Assembly: GCA_027422505.1 (NCBI GenBank)
Contig: JAPQWV010000365.1
Location: forward strand, 372,001-436,000
Source: Craterostigma plantagineum
Taxonomy: Eukaryota > Streptophyta > Magnoliopsida > Lamiales > Linderniaceae
Reading direction: 5' to 3'
DNA length: 64,000 nt
Position 1 is the stretch's first letter, and each line of letters starts with the position of its first letter. The notes under the pieces were generated by a model. It had not been told where the DNA came from. It did not search any database and saw nothing but the letters and a program-made list of their open reading frames with translations. Below are positions 33,023 through 43,941 of this stretch, piece by piece. Position numbers and translations under genes: made by a program.

Positions 33023-34945
33023 ATGTTCCAAACTTTCTCGCCCCAAATCACCCATAACCCGACCCGCCTCCGCACGCCCACCGCCTCGGTCGCCGTTCCA
33101 AGTCCGACAGCCAACAGAAACCATACAATCCAATCTCTCTGCAAGAAAGGAAAGCTCAAGCAAGCAATTCGATTGTTGTCTCACGAGCAAAACCCATCGC
33201 AGCACACGTACGAGCTTCTAATCCAATCGTGTGCCCACGAAAAGAGCCTTTCAGACGCTTTCACCGTTCACAGGAATCTAATCGACAATGGGTTCGATCA
33301 GGATCCCTTCCTGGCCACTAAACTCATCGGCATGTACTCGGATTTGGACTCACTCGAAGAAGCTCGGAAGGTGTTCGATGAAATTACCGACAGGACTATA
33401 TACGTATGGAATGCGCTGTTTCGGGCACTGTCACTGGCGGGTTTTGGAGAAGAGGTCCTAAGTTTGTACAGGCGAATGAATTTGATTGGTCCGCCATCTG
33501 ATAGGTTCACGTATACTTATGCACTCAAGGCTTGTGCTGTGTCTGAGTTTAACCATTCTCTGCTGTGGCGTGGTAAGGAAATCCACGCTCATGTTCTACG
33601 ACATGGGTACGAAGGCAATGTGCACATTATGACTACGCTGATCGATATGTACGCAAGGTTCTGCCTCGTGGATGTTGCAATTGCTGTTTTCTCGTCGATG
33701 CCCGTGAAGAACTTGGTTTCTTGGAGCGCATTGATCGCATGCCTATCGAAGAACGGTAGGCCTTTCGAGGCTTTAGAGGTCTTCCACGAAATGATGACGG
33801 AGAACAGCGATTTGTGTCCTAATTCTGTCACCATGGTCAGCGTGCTTCAGGCCTGTGCTGCACTATCTGCTCTAGAGCAAGGGAAACTGATCCATGGTTA
33901 CATACTTAGGAAAGGCCTTGATACGATTTTACCTGTAATGAGCGCCCTCGTCACCATGTACGGTAGGTGCGGAGATCTCAGACGAGCTAAGAACGTTTTC
34001 AATCAGATGAAGAAGAGAGACATCATATCTTGGAACTCCTTGATATCGAGCTACGCAGTCCACGGTTTGGGACAAAAAGCACTCGAACTCTTCGAAGAGA
34101 TGGTGAGCCTTGGCATGTCCCCTAGCCCGATAACATTTGTGAGCATCTTGGGAGCTTGTAGCCACTCGGGCCTCGTCGAAGAGGGAAAACTGCTCTTCGA
34201 ATCCATGGTCGAAGAACACAAAATCCAACCCACCAAGGAGCACTACGCTTCCATGGTCGACCTTCTAGGCAGGGCCAATCGTCTAGACGAAGCAGCCAAG
34301 ATCATACTAGACATGAGAGACGAGCCAGCGCCTGAAATTTGGGGCTCACTCCTGGGCTCGTGCAGAATTCACTGCAACGTGAGGCTCGCCGAAATGGCAA
34401 GCAAGAGCCTATTCGAGCTCGAGCCAAGAAACGCTGGCAACTACGTTCTCCTCGCTGATATCTACGCAGAGGCAAAGATGTGGGACGAGGTTAAGAAGGT
34501 GAAGAAGCTTCTAGAAGACAGAGGGCTTCGAAAGGTACCCGGCGTTTGCTGGATTGAGATCAAGAGAAGAATCTATTCGCTCAAATCTGTCGATGAGCTG
34601 AATCCGCAGATAGAGCAAGTGCACGCGCTTCTGATGAACATTTCGAGGGAAATGATGGATCGAGGAATTGTGCCCGAGACTAAACACGTGTTGTACGATG
34701 TCGAGGCTGAAGAGAAGGGTAAGATACTGTTGGGTCATAGTGAGAAGTTGGCGGTTGGTTTTGGGCTGATCAATAGCAGTAAAGGGGAGGCCATCAGAAT
34801 ATCCAAGAACCTGAGGTTGTGCGAAGATTGCCATACTTTTACTAAGTTTGTGTCGAGTTTTACGGGCAGGGAGGTTTTGGTTCGAGATATCAATCGGTTC
34901 CACCATTTTAAGGACGGAGAATGCTCTTGCAGGGATTACTGGTGA
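33023..34945 (+). CDS. CRR2: CRR2, PLS-class PPR protein with E and DYW domains, 640 aa
   Basis: Chloroplast RNA-processing factor; in Arabidopsis CRR2 is needed for cleavage between rps7 and ndhB and hence for the NDH complex. A single exon starts at ATG 33023. Residues 1-35 form a Ser/Thr/Pro/Arg-rich plastid transit peptide. About eleven P, L and S repeats follow (TYELLIQSCAHEKSLSDA, FTYTYALKACAVSE, NSVTMVSVLQACAALSALEQ, DIISWNSLISSYAVHGLGQK). The E/E+ region is EIWGSLLGSCRIHCNV and NAGNYVLLADIYAEAKMWDE. The DYW deaminase domain has HSEKLAVGFGLI (HxE), CEDCHTFTKF (CxxC) and terminal CSCRDYW. Wording of the repeats matches remembered Arabidopsis CRR2 along the whole length. Only 660 bp separate it from TFIIA. 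A decayed partial copy is at 49311-50605. Confidence 0.93.
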   Translation: MFQTFSPQITHNPTRLRTPTASVAVPSPTANRNHTIQSLCKKGKLKQAIRLLSHEQNPSQHTYELLIQSCAHEKSLSDAFTVHRNLIDNGFDQDPFLATKLIGMYSDLDSLEEARKVFDEITDRTIYVWNALFRALSLAGFGEEVLSLYRRMNLIGPPSDRFTYTYALKACAVSEFNHSLLWRGKEIHAHVLRHGYEGNVHIMTTLIDMYARFCLVDVAIAVFSSMPVKNLVSWSALIACLSKNGRPFEALEVFHEMMTENSDLCPNSVTMVSVLQACAALSALEQGKLIHGYILRKGLDTILPVMSALVTMYGRCGDLRRAKNVFNQMKKRDIISWNSLISSYAVHGLGQKALELFEEMVSLGMSPSPITFVSILGACSHSGLVEEGKLLFESMVEEHKIQPTKEHYASMVDLLGRANRLDEAAKIILDMRDEPAPEIWGSLLGSCRIHCNVRLAEMASKSLFELEPRNAGNYVLLADIYAEAKMWDEVKKVKKLLEDRGLRKVPGVCWIEIKRRIYSLKSVDELNPQIEQVHALLMNISREMMDRGIVPETKHVLYDVEAEEKGKILLGHSEKLAVGFGLINSSKGEAIRISKNLRLCEDCHTFTKFVSSFTGREVLVRDINRFHHFKDGECSCRDYW

Positions 34946-35935
34946 ATATGGTGTGCGAATGAACGCTTTTCGTTCTGGAGGAAAAATAACCGTTGTGTGT
35001 ATAGCATGGTGTATACAGCACAGCACATGAAGTAAACGCTGAGTTTCAGATAGAGTTCGACGACCTTGGCTTAAGATTTATGATGGCAGCAGATTTGTTA
35101 CACACATATATAAATTTGTAACTCATGGTACTATTTGCTTACATGTAGTCATAAAGACCAGAGAATATGCTATACTCAAATCTCATTAGATGTTGAAATG
35201 TCAAGTGCCAGGTGCCAAGGCAAGCGCAAGATCAATAACAATAATAGTATAACAATATTATATATTTTTATTGTTATTGATGCATCATATTTGTCAGTGT
35301 TCGTCGGATTTTTTTAGCAATGTTCGTATGTTAGGTTATAAGTGTAATTTTGGCCGTTTTCAATTCTCTTTAGGTCCCTTTTCTTGAGATCACATATAAG
35401 AAGGTCCCTTTTCCTTCTCTCTTTTTTTTTCGGTGGTGGAATTTGGTGGGACGAAGTCTTAGGGTCTATGACTCTATGCTAGCCATGAAGAAGCCTTGTG
35501 AGTTTGTGACACGAAGTTACTGTAATATAATGCCTGTATAGGAAGATCTTATGTATGTATATACATATAAGTTAGGTTCGATTAAATTTAATCATAGATG
35601 TTAAAAACCAAAGCTATCTGGACACACACATATATATATATATATATGTATTAGATTATAGAGATCAACCAGCGAGAAATATAATCTCGTTCCAAGTGGG
35701 AGAGGGAAACAAATATTAATTGTAGTCCATTTAATGTTTGGATGTTCCTAGATTTGTAAAGTTGTAAAATCTGTTGGTTGTATTGAAATTTTATAATGAA
35801 AGTGAATATTACAAAATAGTCTATTGAGTTTGAGAATGAGTTGATCGGTTCGAAGAATTATTGCATTTTGAGTTTGAGAATGCGTTTGATTTGAGTATGT
35901 GTTTATCGGTTGGAGATAAATAGATGTATCTCATT
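34946..35935. other. Intergenic region downstream of CRR2
   Basis: The first about 160 bp are 3'-UTR-like and recur after the partial CRR2 copy. The remainder is AT-rich with a short TA microsatellite near 35630-35648 and no coding signal. Confidence 0.5.
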
Positions 35936-36427
35936 TAGAGCTGTCAATGGGCCCGCCGGGGCGATGGCGGGCCTTCAAAACTGAAGCCCAGTTTGCCCCG
36001 CCAGCGGGCCGCGGGCCTGGCCCGGTCACCATGAATTTTTTTTAAATTTTTTTATTTATATTTTTAATAATTAAGAATAATTTATATAATTATGATATTT
36101 AAATATACATTAATTATGTATTAATTTATAAATGCATCATTAATTATTTAATTATAATATTTAAATATACATTAATTATGTATTAATTAATAAATATATC
36201 ATTAGTTATATATAAAATCATTAATTAATTCCTTTAATTAAATAAATATATATTTAATTTACAAAATAAATTAATAAAAAAATATGGCAGGCCGGCCCGC
36301 GGGCCAGCTCGCCCCGTCTAGCCCGCGGCCCGCGCGGGGTAGCCCGTTTAGGCGGGCCTTAAAAATCCCAGCCTAGCCCGCCCCATAGGCAGGGCGGGGC
36401 GGGCCACATGCTATTTTGACGGCTCTA
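35936..36427. mobile_element. hAT-like MITE, 492 bp, with an 8-bp target duplication
   Basis: Ends TAGAGCTGTCAA and, inverted, TAGAGCCGTCAA. The direct repeat ATCTCATT at 35928-35935 and 36428-36435 is perfect and has the 8-bp length of hAT elements. GC-rich subterminal blocks of GGGCC/CCCGC surround an AT-rich core. Fragments of the same family occur at about 23878-23945 and 49192-49250. Confidence 0.85.
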
Positions 36428-36869
36428 ATCTCATTATGTGGAGTATGTAACAGTCGTTTTAGAGCCGTATATAGAAAAGTCATGTTAACGCCGTATATAA
36501 AAGACATGTTAATGCCCTAGAGAAAAGTCGTGTCGCATGTTTACCTGCAACTAGGCCCAGCATGTTTATATATATTTCGGTTTGCACTGGGAAATTTCTA
36601 GTTTCTATTAGGCTTACCGTCCCAAAAGCATTAATATAGCATTTCCAACCAAAAAACCGGAGATCTTGGACCAATGGAAACAAGGGTTTTTTTTTGTTAT
36701 TTAGGATTACTTTTGTGTTAAATTAAAAAAAAAGGGAGTGTAGGATTATTAATTTGAAAAAAGGGATTGGGTGTTTAAAAAAATTTGAAGTGTTTGATTA
36801 TGATTTTGATCCGCGACTGAAATTTCATGTCGAAATGAGGTGTTAATCGATGAGTTCGTGATTCTTAAA

Positions 36870-37140
36870 CTTATTAACCCAAAATCTGAGTGAATTTTGG
36901 TGTTTCTGAGTCTGAAATCGACGTTTTCGAATAGAAATCGATTTATTCGAGTTACTCGACCTCGTATTTGACTTACTCGAATAAAATTCTGGTAGAAAAA
37001 TGCTATATTCGAGTGGAAAAAAATCGAAAATGAAAATCGAATAAATTATTTACTTTTCGAGTTTTTTTTACTCGAAAATAAAACTCGAAATTTTATAGTT
37101 TATTCGAATTTTTCGAAGTTTTAATTTACTCGAAAAAAGC
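36870..37140. repeat. TCGA-rich low-complexity segment
   Basis: The tetramers TCGA and CTCGAA/TTCGAG recur every 10-25 bp in an AT-rich background, giving many short inverted repeats. No coding frame and no element ends were found. Confidence 0.5.
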
Positions 37141-37238
37141 CAATTTAAGTTGTGGTATTTTGGTAACTTTCGGTCAACTCCCTTTTGCTTAATAAAAACA
37201 CGGGACGCTCCCTACTGTTAAAATAGCCCCGTAAACAA

Positions 37239-37657
37239 ATGGCGTCGAGCGAACTACAGCAGCCACGACAATACTTCCAACATATACTACTACAACCGTG
37301 ACAAGGTAATGCTAAACCCCTATAACATCTTTATTATTTCTTAAATAAGTAGCAGAGATATAGAGAGTATACCTGCTATGTTATTCTCTTCATTCTCCAC
37401 GAGGGTTGTTCATTAGCCCTTTTTTTTTTGTTTTTTCAAATTTACATTCGATGTTTAGACCTTTCAAATCACCGTTGGTAATTCTTGCGACCACATCACT
37501 GGCCTCGATGGTGTCTTCGATATTGTGCCTGTGACGGTGTTAGCTTGGCCCTTGGCTGCTTGGATGCTCGGAGAAGAGGGAAAATTAGTTCTTGCTGTGG
37601 TGAGATTGGGAAAAAAAAATCAAAGAAATTGGAAAATCAGTTCTTGAGAAAATGGGT
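37239..37657 (+). pseudogene. Broken copy of the small membrane-protein family (copy 4)
   Basis: An exon-1-like start (ATGGCGTCGAGCGAACTACAG) runs to a donor after 37305, but an in-frame TGA interrupts it. The following intron resembles that of copy 3 at 49093 (taatnn..aacccc, cagagatatagagag). From about 37452 a piece resembling exon 2 of the family (TTGGCTGCTTGGATGCTCGG, then AAATCAGTTCTTGAGAA) is degraded. It ends where plastid-derived DNA begins. Relatives: 41184, 48917, 54365. Confidence 0.65.
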
Positions 37658-37885
37658 CGCGTCAGCCCCCATACATAGTCTTACGACTTTCCGAATACCA
37701 GTGTTTTTGGTAAACAGTCCCCTGGGCCTGGTCAATGCGACCATCTTTGTGAGGAAGCACCCCTTCTCCTGAAGTTACGTGGCTATTTTGCCGAGTTCCT
37801 TAGAGAGAGTTGTCTCGCGCCCCTAGGTATTCTCTACCTACCCACCTGTGTCGCGGGTACAGGTAACCTTTTGTTTAAAGGTCGA
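37658..37885 (-). pseudogene. Plastid 23S rRNA gene fragment in the nucleus (NUPT), about 225 bp
   Basis: Reads as the complement of chloroplast 23S rRNA: GCGTCAGCCCCCATACAT at one end, then GTAAACAGTC, GCCTGGTCA, CTATTTTGCCGAGTTCCTT, GAGTTGTCTCGCGCCCCTAG, CTACCTACCCACCTGTGTCG and GGGTACAGGTAACC at the other. It differs from the remembered plastid sequence by several substitutions and a small deletion near 37852, so it is a decayed transfer, not a working rRNA gene. It sits directly against the broken gene copy before it. Confidence 0.88.
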
Positions 37886-38348
37886 TATTGTAAACTGTGT
37901 ATTAACAAAATAAAGATTACTTTTGTAATTTTAAAAAATAATACAAATGAAACAATGCTTTGATTTTCCAATTAATAGCCTTATACAATTAATAACTATA
38001 ACTCTAACTTAAATTTTCCTATAATTCTGCACACTCAAATGCGTGTTCGACATCATACCTTATTAAATTATTTTGATAATTTAAATTTAGTTATGTATAT
38101 TTCTAATTTACAAAAATGAAGAATTGAGTTATTATAAAGAATAAAGGTAGAATAGTTAAATAAATGGAAAATAGTAATTAAAGTTAATTAGTGGTATTTA
38201 AATTTTATTAATTAATGTTTTTCATAAGCGAATATAAAGTTGTGTATAACACTATTATAAGTATAATAAGAATATAATATAATATAAATTTACCAGCCAA
38301 TATTATTTTATTATATTGTGATGTGCCATTAAGTTGTGGCATCGCAAT

Positions 38349-39308
38349 TAGGGTGTTCAAATTAACCGAAAAACCGAAAAAAACCGACCGAATCGTAAAG
38401 AATCGAACCGAACCAAATTAAAATGGTTCGGATATCATGGTTCGAATATCGGATTAAGCACACGTAAAACCGAAAAAACCGAAATACGGAACTGAAATTA
38501 TCATACTACATTAAAAATAGAAAAAATATCAAAAATCATTTGTTTTTCTCCCATAACGTAAACAACACAGTAAATATAATTTCATTGTTTTATTTTTTCC
38601 ATTTTCAGGTGAATGTTTTCCTCACCAATCAAATACTATTTTTTTCTCCCAAATAATTTATAGTATCTTCAGATGAATATTTATATGTTTTGGTTAGATT
38701 TTGTTCCATTATCATGTTTATTTTCGGACCATTGAATTATTTTGCTACATGTCATGTTCTATAAATCCTATTTGTTTTTAATAACCATAAATTATATTAT
38801 GTATGTTCAGCTCATAATATTGTTTTGTTGATATTAAATTCCTAACAGAAAAACCGAACCGAAAATAACCGAACTGAACTATAAAAAAAACCGAACCGAA
38901 CCAAACTAAAACGGTTCGGATATCGGAGTAAGCATATGTAAAACCGGAAAACCGAAGCGAAATTTGAAAAAACCGAACCGAACCGACCGATGAACGCCTA
39001 GGGCTGGAGAAATATACCGAAATACCGATATACCGTCTTTATCGTGTCGAAACGTACCAAAAATATCGAAACTTTTGGTATATCGAAGCTTTTGGTAAGG
39101 TATGATACCATACCAAAAATTTTTGGTACGGTAATGGTATGAAAATTTTAAAAATAAGGTATACCGATTATACCAAAAATTTAAGGTATACTGAAATTTT
39201 AGTATGATATCAGTATGATTTTTTTCGATACCGAAATTTTGGTATGGTATACAGTATCACAGTTTTGGTACGGTATACCGTACGAAACCACCCCTATGAA
39301 CGCCCCTA
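38349..39308. mobile_element. Older hAT-like element (outer), interrupted by a second one
   Basis: The left end TAGGGTGTTCAA and right end (inverted) TAGGGGCGTTCA pair. The interior is rich in ACCGAA/CCGAACC repeats on both sides. The flanking 8-mers ATCGCAAT (38341-38348) and AGCGCAAC (39309-39316) match at six of eight positions, as expected of an old hAT target duplication. The right terminus is split by the element at 38999-39296. Confidence 0.7.
38999..39296. mobile_element. Younger hAT-like element (inner), 298 bp, nested in the outer one
   Basis: Ends TAGGGCTGG and, inverted, TAGGGGTGG. A perfect 8-bp duplication TGAACGCC lies at 38991-38998 and 39297-39304 and is itself part of the outer element's terminus. 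The interior is made of TATACCG/CGGTATA and TTTTGGTA motifs that can pair across the element. Confidence 0.85.
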
Positions 39309-39679
39309 AGCGCAACCAAGCGAGTGTGAATCCCTTCAGGGCAATCTAAATATATACAAAGTTCACCGCAATTATATATTTTAAACACACGTGGTCAAAT
39401 ACATGAAAAAAAAAAAAAAACACACGTGGTCAAATCCTTGGGTAACGTGACGTGAATTTGTCTGCTATCATGCATTCATGCAGAGAGGATACAAAGTGAA
39501 TAAAATAGAATATAAAGTCAAACTCCAAAATTCGACTAAATTGAATTTAAAGTTAGAATGTTGCAGAGGATATTGTTTGCAGAAAATAACAGAACTTGTA
39601 AAAGATGAACACCAAATCTTTACATGGTTCGGATTATTCACAATCCTACATCCACGGGTCTTGAATGAAATCTTTATTG

Positions 39680-39850
39680 ATCGTACGCAATTTTACACGG
39701 GGTCAGATGGATACGTCCTAAGCCCACCAACAAATATAGTCATAGACCTAACGCCCATGGGGACTTCTCAAAGGAAATGTGAGAGGGGGGATTCGATCCC
39801 ACGTCCTCCTGTATTAAATGCATAGACCACTTGCATGTTTGCGCAACACT
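39680..39850 (-). mobile_element. Decayed SINE fragment, reverse orientation
   Basis: On the minus strand it shows a B-box-like GGGATCGAATCCC, then AAGTCCCCATGGGC and GTATCCATCTGACCCCG, in the same order as the SINE at 23373. No target duplication was found and the tail is missing. Confidence 0.7.
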
Positions 39851-40636
39851 AATATGTACAAACTTACATCAACGACTTGTCTGTACTTTCGAAGTTCTCC
39901 CTATATATAATAAATATAAACTTACACCAACGACATGTTTATTTTTTTTTTTTATTTTCTCCCTACATATAATAGTACTTTTTACATAATGCGTATGCTG
40001 TAATATATATCATATTAAATTTATAATTTAAAATGAAGTTATAATTTAAATTTAATTAGTATTGATTAGTATATAAAAACCCAATTTATTAAAAAATTAA
40101 GGATAAAATAACTAAAAAATAGTAATTAAAGATGGTGGTTGGTTTTGGTTTTCTTTAATTTTTTAATAAAGCTTAAAAGATTAGAGACAAAATAACAATT
40201 TAGATACGTGGGTTAATTTTTTATGTTTTAATAATTATTACTTTGTAAAAAAAATATAACTACTAATCAACAGACCAAATCAATTAGGTTTATGACAGTT
40301 TTTAAAAGGCTTAGGGCCTTTATATGCTAGTACTTTTATTAATGATTTATGCATGTGCATATGATTTAATATTTTACGTTAGATTTATTATTTTGATGAA
40401 ATATAATTTATAAATATATAAAATAAAATAATTTTTAGGGGGTGTAAGTATAATAAATATAAAAGTAACATGAAAATTCTTAAAAAATTAAATAAAAAAT
40501 AGAGGAACTAAATTGTAAATAAATATGACAGACCAAATGTGACAGTTTATAGCTACCCCACACCATTTGGATAATAGTATAGATAATACTGCTACTTTTC
40601 GCACACTCTATGTGTGTGCTAGAATATAATTATATA
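39851..40636. other. AT-rich intergenic DNA
   Basis: No coding signal. A Helitron-like 5' terminus (minus strand, TCTATACTATTATCC) occurs at about 40570-40583, but no convincing partner end was found. Confidence 0.4.
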
Positions 40637-40879
40637 CTCCCTCCGTCCCAAAAGTTTTTGTACATTTTATTAAATCGGGCGTCCCACTTCTTTTGTACAT
40701 TTCCTTATTTAGCAAAAAACCTATCACAAACAATTAATATAATAATATTAAATATTCTTAAAAGACGTGCCAAAATATACACTTTTTTACCTTTCCAACA
40801 CACTATATTATTAAAATATTCAGTTTCTTAATTTGCGTGCCACACCCCAAATGTCCAAAAAGAATTGGGACAGAGGGAG
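40637..40879. mobile_element. Stowaway MITE, 243 bp
   Basis: Ends CTCCCTCCGTCCCAAAAG and, inverted, CTCCCTCTGTCCCAATTC, flanked by TA on both sides. These are textbook Stowaway termini and target site. The interior is AT-rich and non-coding. Confidence 0.92.
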
Positions 40880-41183
40880 TATATGTTACTCTTAATTATG
40901 AGATTTGTTGTTTTTAATGTTGAATATAATGTTTAACTATATAAAAGAAAAAATAATATTTAGGGATGTAAGTATAATAACAAAAATATAAAAATGACAT
41001 GAAAATTATTAAAGTAATTGATTAAAAAGTCTACTGATCAAATTGCAGCATACATTTACATTAGCTCCCCCGAACGACTGAAACCGCCGAAGAAAAGTCG
41101 CCTTCCCACGGACTACCTTAAAAATATTATGCATAAATACGCGTAGAAACATACACTCCCCAAAAAAAATAGCAGGCATTTTC

Positions 41184-42629
41184 ATGGCAGGTGCAACGTA
41201 CGCAAATGGGGAGATGTCGTCCGGCGAAATCACAGCGACGCCGATCATCAACCCTCTCGTCGCACAAAGTGCTTCAGGAACCAATCGCCGCCGCCGCCGC
41301 CGGTCGGCAAGACGTCCAAGAATAACAAGATCAACTACTACTACTACCACCGTGACTAGTCGTAGGTAATGACGACAGACCCAATTATCTTTATTACAGT
41401 AACTTGTTAAATAGCAGCAGACACAGAGCAGAGTGCTCCAGTGTTACTTTCCGCTGGCGATTTGGCGGTGGAGGAGATACAACCCACCGCCAAACACCGC
41501 CCTATTTATCGCCGGCGGGTGCTCTTACAGTGCCCCGTTATCTTTTGCGGGGTACTGTTCAGTTCACCCGCCATAGTATTTTTTACGTTTCTTTTTTAAC
41601 TCTTTGAGGATCATAGAAACTAAATTAAAGGTGAAAGCTGAAATAGTAATACAAATTAGAGTTCTGATAAAACTTGAAATAGCGTTGCATGGAAAACGTT
41701 GGGAAGAAGAAGAAGATGAATTGTGGGCAAGAAGGAGAGAGAAGACACAGACAGTGACTTCATTGATAAAAATAATAATTTTAACTTAAAAAATTTGTTT
41801 GTCAATACATTTATTCCCTTTATTTAAATTGGTCTTAATTTCAACTAATTAAAAGAATTAACTACAAAATTAACAATAACGAGGTTCAATTATTTGATTA
41901 ATAATATGAGGTAATTTAATCTATTTCCAAGTAATAATTTTTTAATTATATATCAAAACAACAAAATAATATGAGGTAAATTTATTTATTTTAATACTTT
42001 TTCAATTGATTTATTGTAAAAATAATAAAAATAAATTACAGTAGAACCAAAAACATTGAGAATAATATGATTTAGAGTAAGATATAGAGGAGATAATGAT
42101 CAGAGTTTTAATGCTACTGTTCAAATTCTGTGTATAGAGATTCTTTTTTTTTCTTTGCAGGGAGGAGGAGAGCAGCACAAAAGCGCTGTTCTACTTCCCT
42201 CGCGTCGTTCTCAAATACGTACACCAACCTCTGCTCGCCCTTGTAGTGCTCAAGTATCAGCTCTCTCCTAACGCACTATTCGAACATAAGATCGCACCCT
42301 TGTGCTGTTACCTGACGAGCATCTTCGTCTACGGCGCCGCCGAATATGCGAGCGCTAGAAGAGGCCTTCACCTGCTCGGCACCCATTTCGCAACGCCTTT
42401 TGCGAATCTCGCCACCGTATCTCTGGCGTCGATGCTGTTTGCGAAACAGTTTCCGATCGAGGTTTGGGTGCTCTCGCCCGTGATTGTGTTGGCCTCTCCC
42501 TTTGCTTACTGGGCGTTGGGAAAAATGAAAGAAAAGGGCAAATCAGTTCTTGAGAAGAAGATGGGTTGGATCAAACGAGGCAAGACACAAACTCCGACGA
42601 TCGAGCTCGCCTGTGTGATTACTGAATGA
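41184..42629 (+). CDS. Unrecognised small membrane protein (family copy 1), 216 aa, 2 exons
   Basis: Function unknown. Exons 41184-41365 and 42161-42629 join at phase 2 (AG then G) into 217 codons. The N-terminus is polar with an Arg run (NRRRRRRSARR, about 34-44) and Thr-rich. From about residue 70 come FYFPRVVLKYVHQPLLALVVLKYQ, then the family core KIAPLCCYLTSIFVYGAAEYA (about 104-123) and two hydrophobic stretches (about 138-156 and 162-180, VWVLSPVIVLASPFAYWALG). The tail is basic (GKMKEKGKSVLEKK). I expect three or four membrane passes with a basic, probably cytosolic, N-terminus. The same two-exon plan and core occur at 54365-55149, and broken copies lie at 37239 and 48917. The intron contains a GC-rich palindromic patch (about 41450-41575). 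No known family was recognised. Confidence 0.7.
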
Positions 42630-42700
42630 CTGTGCTTTCCGCTTTAATTATTATTACACAAAGAATATGGTTTTATATATTTCTTGCTTTTGAGTTTTGA

Positions 42701-42896
42701 TGTTGTATTGTATTCATTATTTATAAATGAATATTTATATCGTGGTACTTCTTTCCTTTGTGTAGGTTGGGTTGACTTGACTATAGAAGGAAAGATTGTG
42801 TATTGTATTGTATCCCTGATTATAGTTTTTTCTTATGGGATAGAGATTTTCGAATAAAGAAGTAACTGCTGGGAAAAATCTCCCGCCAATCTTATC
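42701..42896 (+). repeat. 3' flank of family copy 1, duplicated at 44312-44483
   Basis: The segment from TGTTGTATTGTATTCATTAT to CGCCAATCTTATC recurs almost exactly at 44312-44483, apart from one gap of about 21 bp and a few changes. Both copies are followed at the same base by a Helitron-like element, so the insertion may predate the duplication. Confidence 0.85.
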
Positions 42897-43129
42897 ATAT
42901 ATATATATATATATATATATGATTAAATGTAGTTTTGTTGTGGTGTTGACACATGTCCCACAATAATAATTACAATAAAATTTATATAATATTAAAAAAA
43001 AGTATCTATTATGTTAGCTTACTAATTAAAATACCCATCTATCTTAGCTTAATTGTTAGTAAATAAACTACTATAAATAGTTAATATTTATATATAATTA
43101 ACTCCGTGCATTGCACCGGTAATTACTAG
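42895..43129 (+). mobile_element. Short Helitron-like element, 235 bp
   Basis: Begins TC after a host A, ends CTAG before a host T, and carries a hairpin CCGTGCATTGCACCGG (43104-43119) six bases before CTAG. These are the hallmarks of Helitron 3' ends and A/T insertion. The start is a (TA)n run. No coding sequence, so it would be non-autonomous. Confidence 0.5.
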
Positions 43130-43560
43130 TTACCTTGTATTGTATTGAATTTTGAGACTAGCACTAGTATTTAATTATTGGTAATAAATGGCTAAGCCGC
43201 TGGTAATGCGATTTTTTTGTGCAATTGATTGACCGACCGATTTAAGTGTGTTACTTGAACTAAATAGAATGTACTTCTTTGAAACTTCGTCGGCCTAAAC
43301 TTTTAATATGCACCCATTACTCGGAAAACAAGAAAGAAGAATACTTCTTTTCGGATTAGTTTTTGGCATCTTGAAATGCTAATTAAAATATCAATTTTCC
43401 ATGATTTTCCATGATTCACCTAAAATATATTTCTCAGGTCATAAATTTTATGAATCACGTCTTAAGGGCCTCACTTTATTACAAGAACGGGGCAACAAAA
43501 AAATAAAAAGATGGCCTCGATGTAATGATATATAAATCAAGAACGAGAATAAATATTTAC

Positions 43561-43941
43561 CTGGAGGTGGCTAGAAACGATGAACCCGCCCTTTTTCCCG
43601 CCCGACATGTCGAACATAAGCTTTTCGTCGTCGGGCAAGTCGAAGAACTCGCGGGCCAAACGAGTCATATCTTCGATGAGCTTCGAATCGATCCCATGAT
43701 CGATCACTTGGAAAATGCCCCAATCTTCGCATGCTTGTGCTATTTTCTTGCACACATCTTTCCTCGTATTATTATTACATGAATCGCCATCGTCGTCGAT
43801 ATTGGTGAGTGATATCAAAGGAATCTGATCGCTGAATTGATCGTAGGCCACGTTTGGCCTTTCGTCTTCGTCACTTATGAACTTTTTGAGGAGAAACTTT
43901 TCGTGAGATATCGAAGTTAGGGTTTTCTTTGAGAACGCCAT
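43561..43941 (-). pseudogene. F3H: Orphan exon 1 of flavanone 3-hydroxylase (127 codons)
   Basis: F3H is a 2-oxoglutarate/Fe(II) dioxygenase that makes dihydroflavonols in the cytosol. The minus strand reads from ATG 43941 to a donor (CTCCAG then GTAAAT) at 43561. It shows the F3H landmarks [62 protein letters not shown] and [12 protein letters not shown]. The frame is clean, but the expected exon 2 (beginning with the VQDWREIV block and carrying the HxD...H iron ligands) is absent downstream, where only a Helitron-like element and the neighbouring gene's 3' end lie. Catalytic residues are therefore missing, and this is a captured or truncated gene piece. It may still have its own promoter (43942-44240). 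Confidence 0.85.

Noticed and set aside
37658..37885. Possible ribosomal RNA gene
   Set aside because: Only about 225 bp of 23S sequence with substitutions and a deletion; a plastid DNA fragment, not a gene.
39478..39825. 115-residue ORF
   Set aside because: Its right half is the reversed SINE fragment and the left half has no coding signature.
40321..40583. Complete Helitron-like element on the minus strand
   Set aside because: The 5'-type end at about 40583 is good, but the CTAG near 40328 lies too far from any hairpin to be a convincing 3' end.
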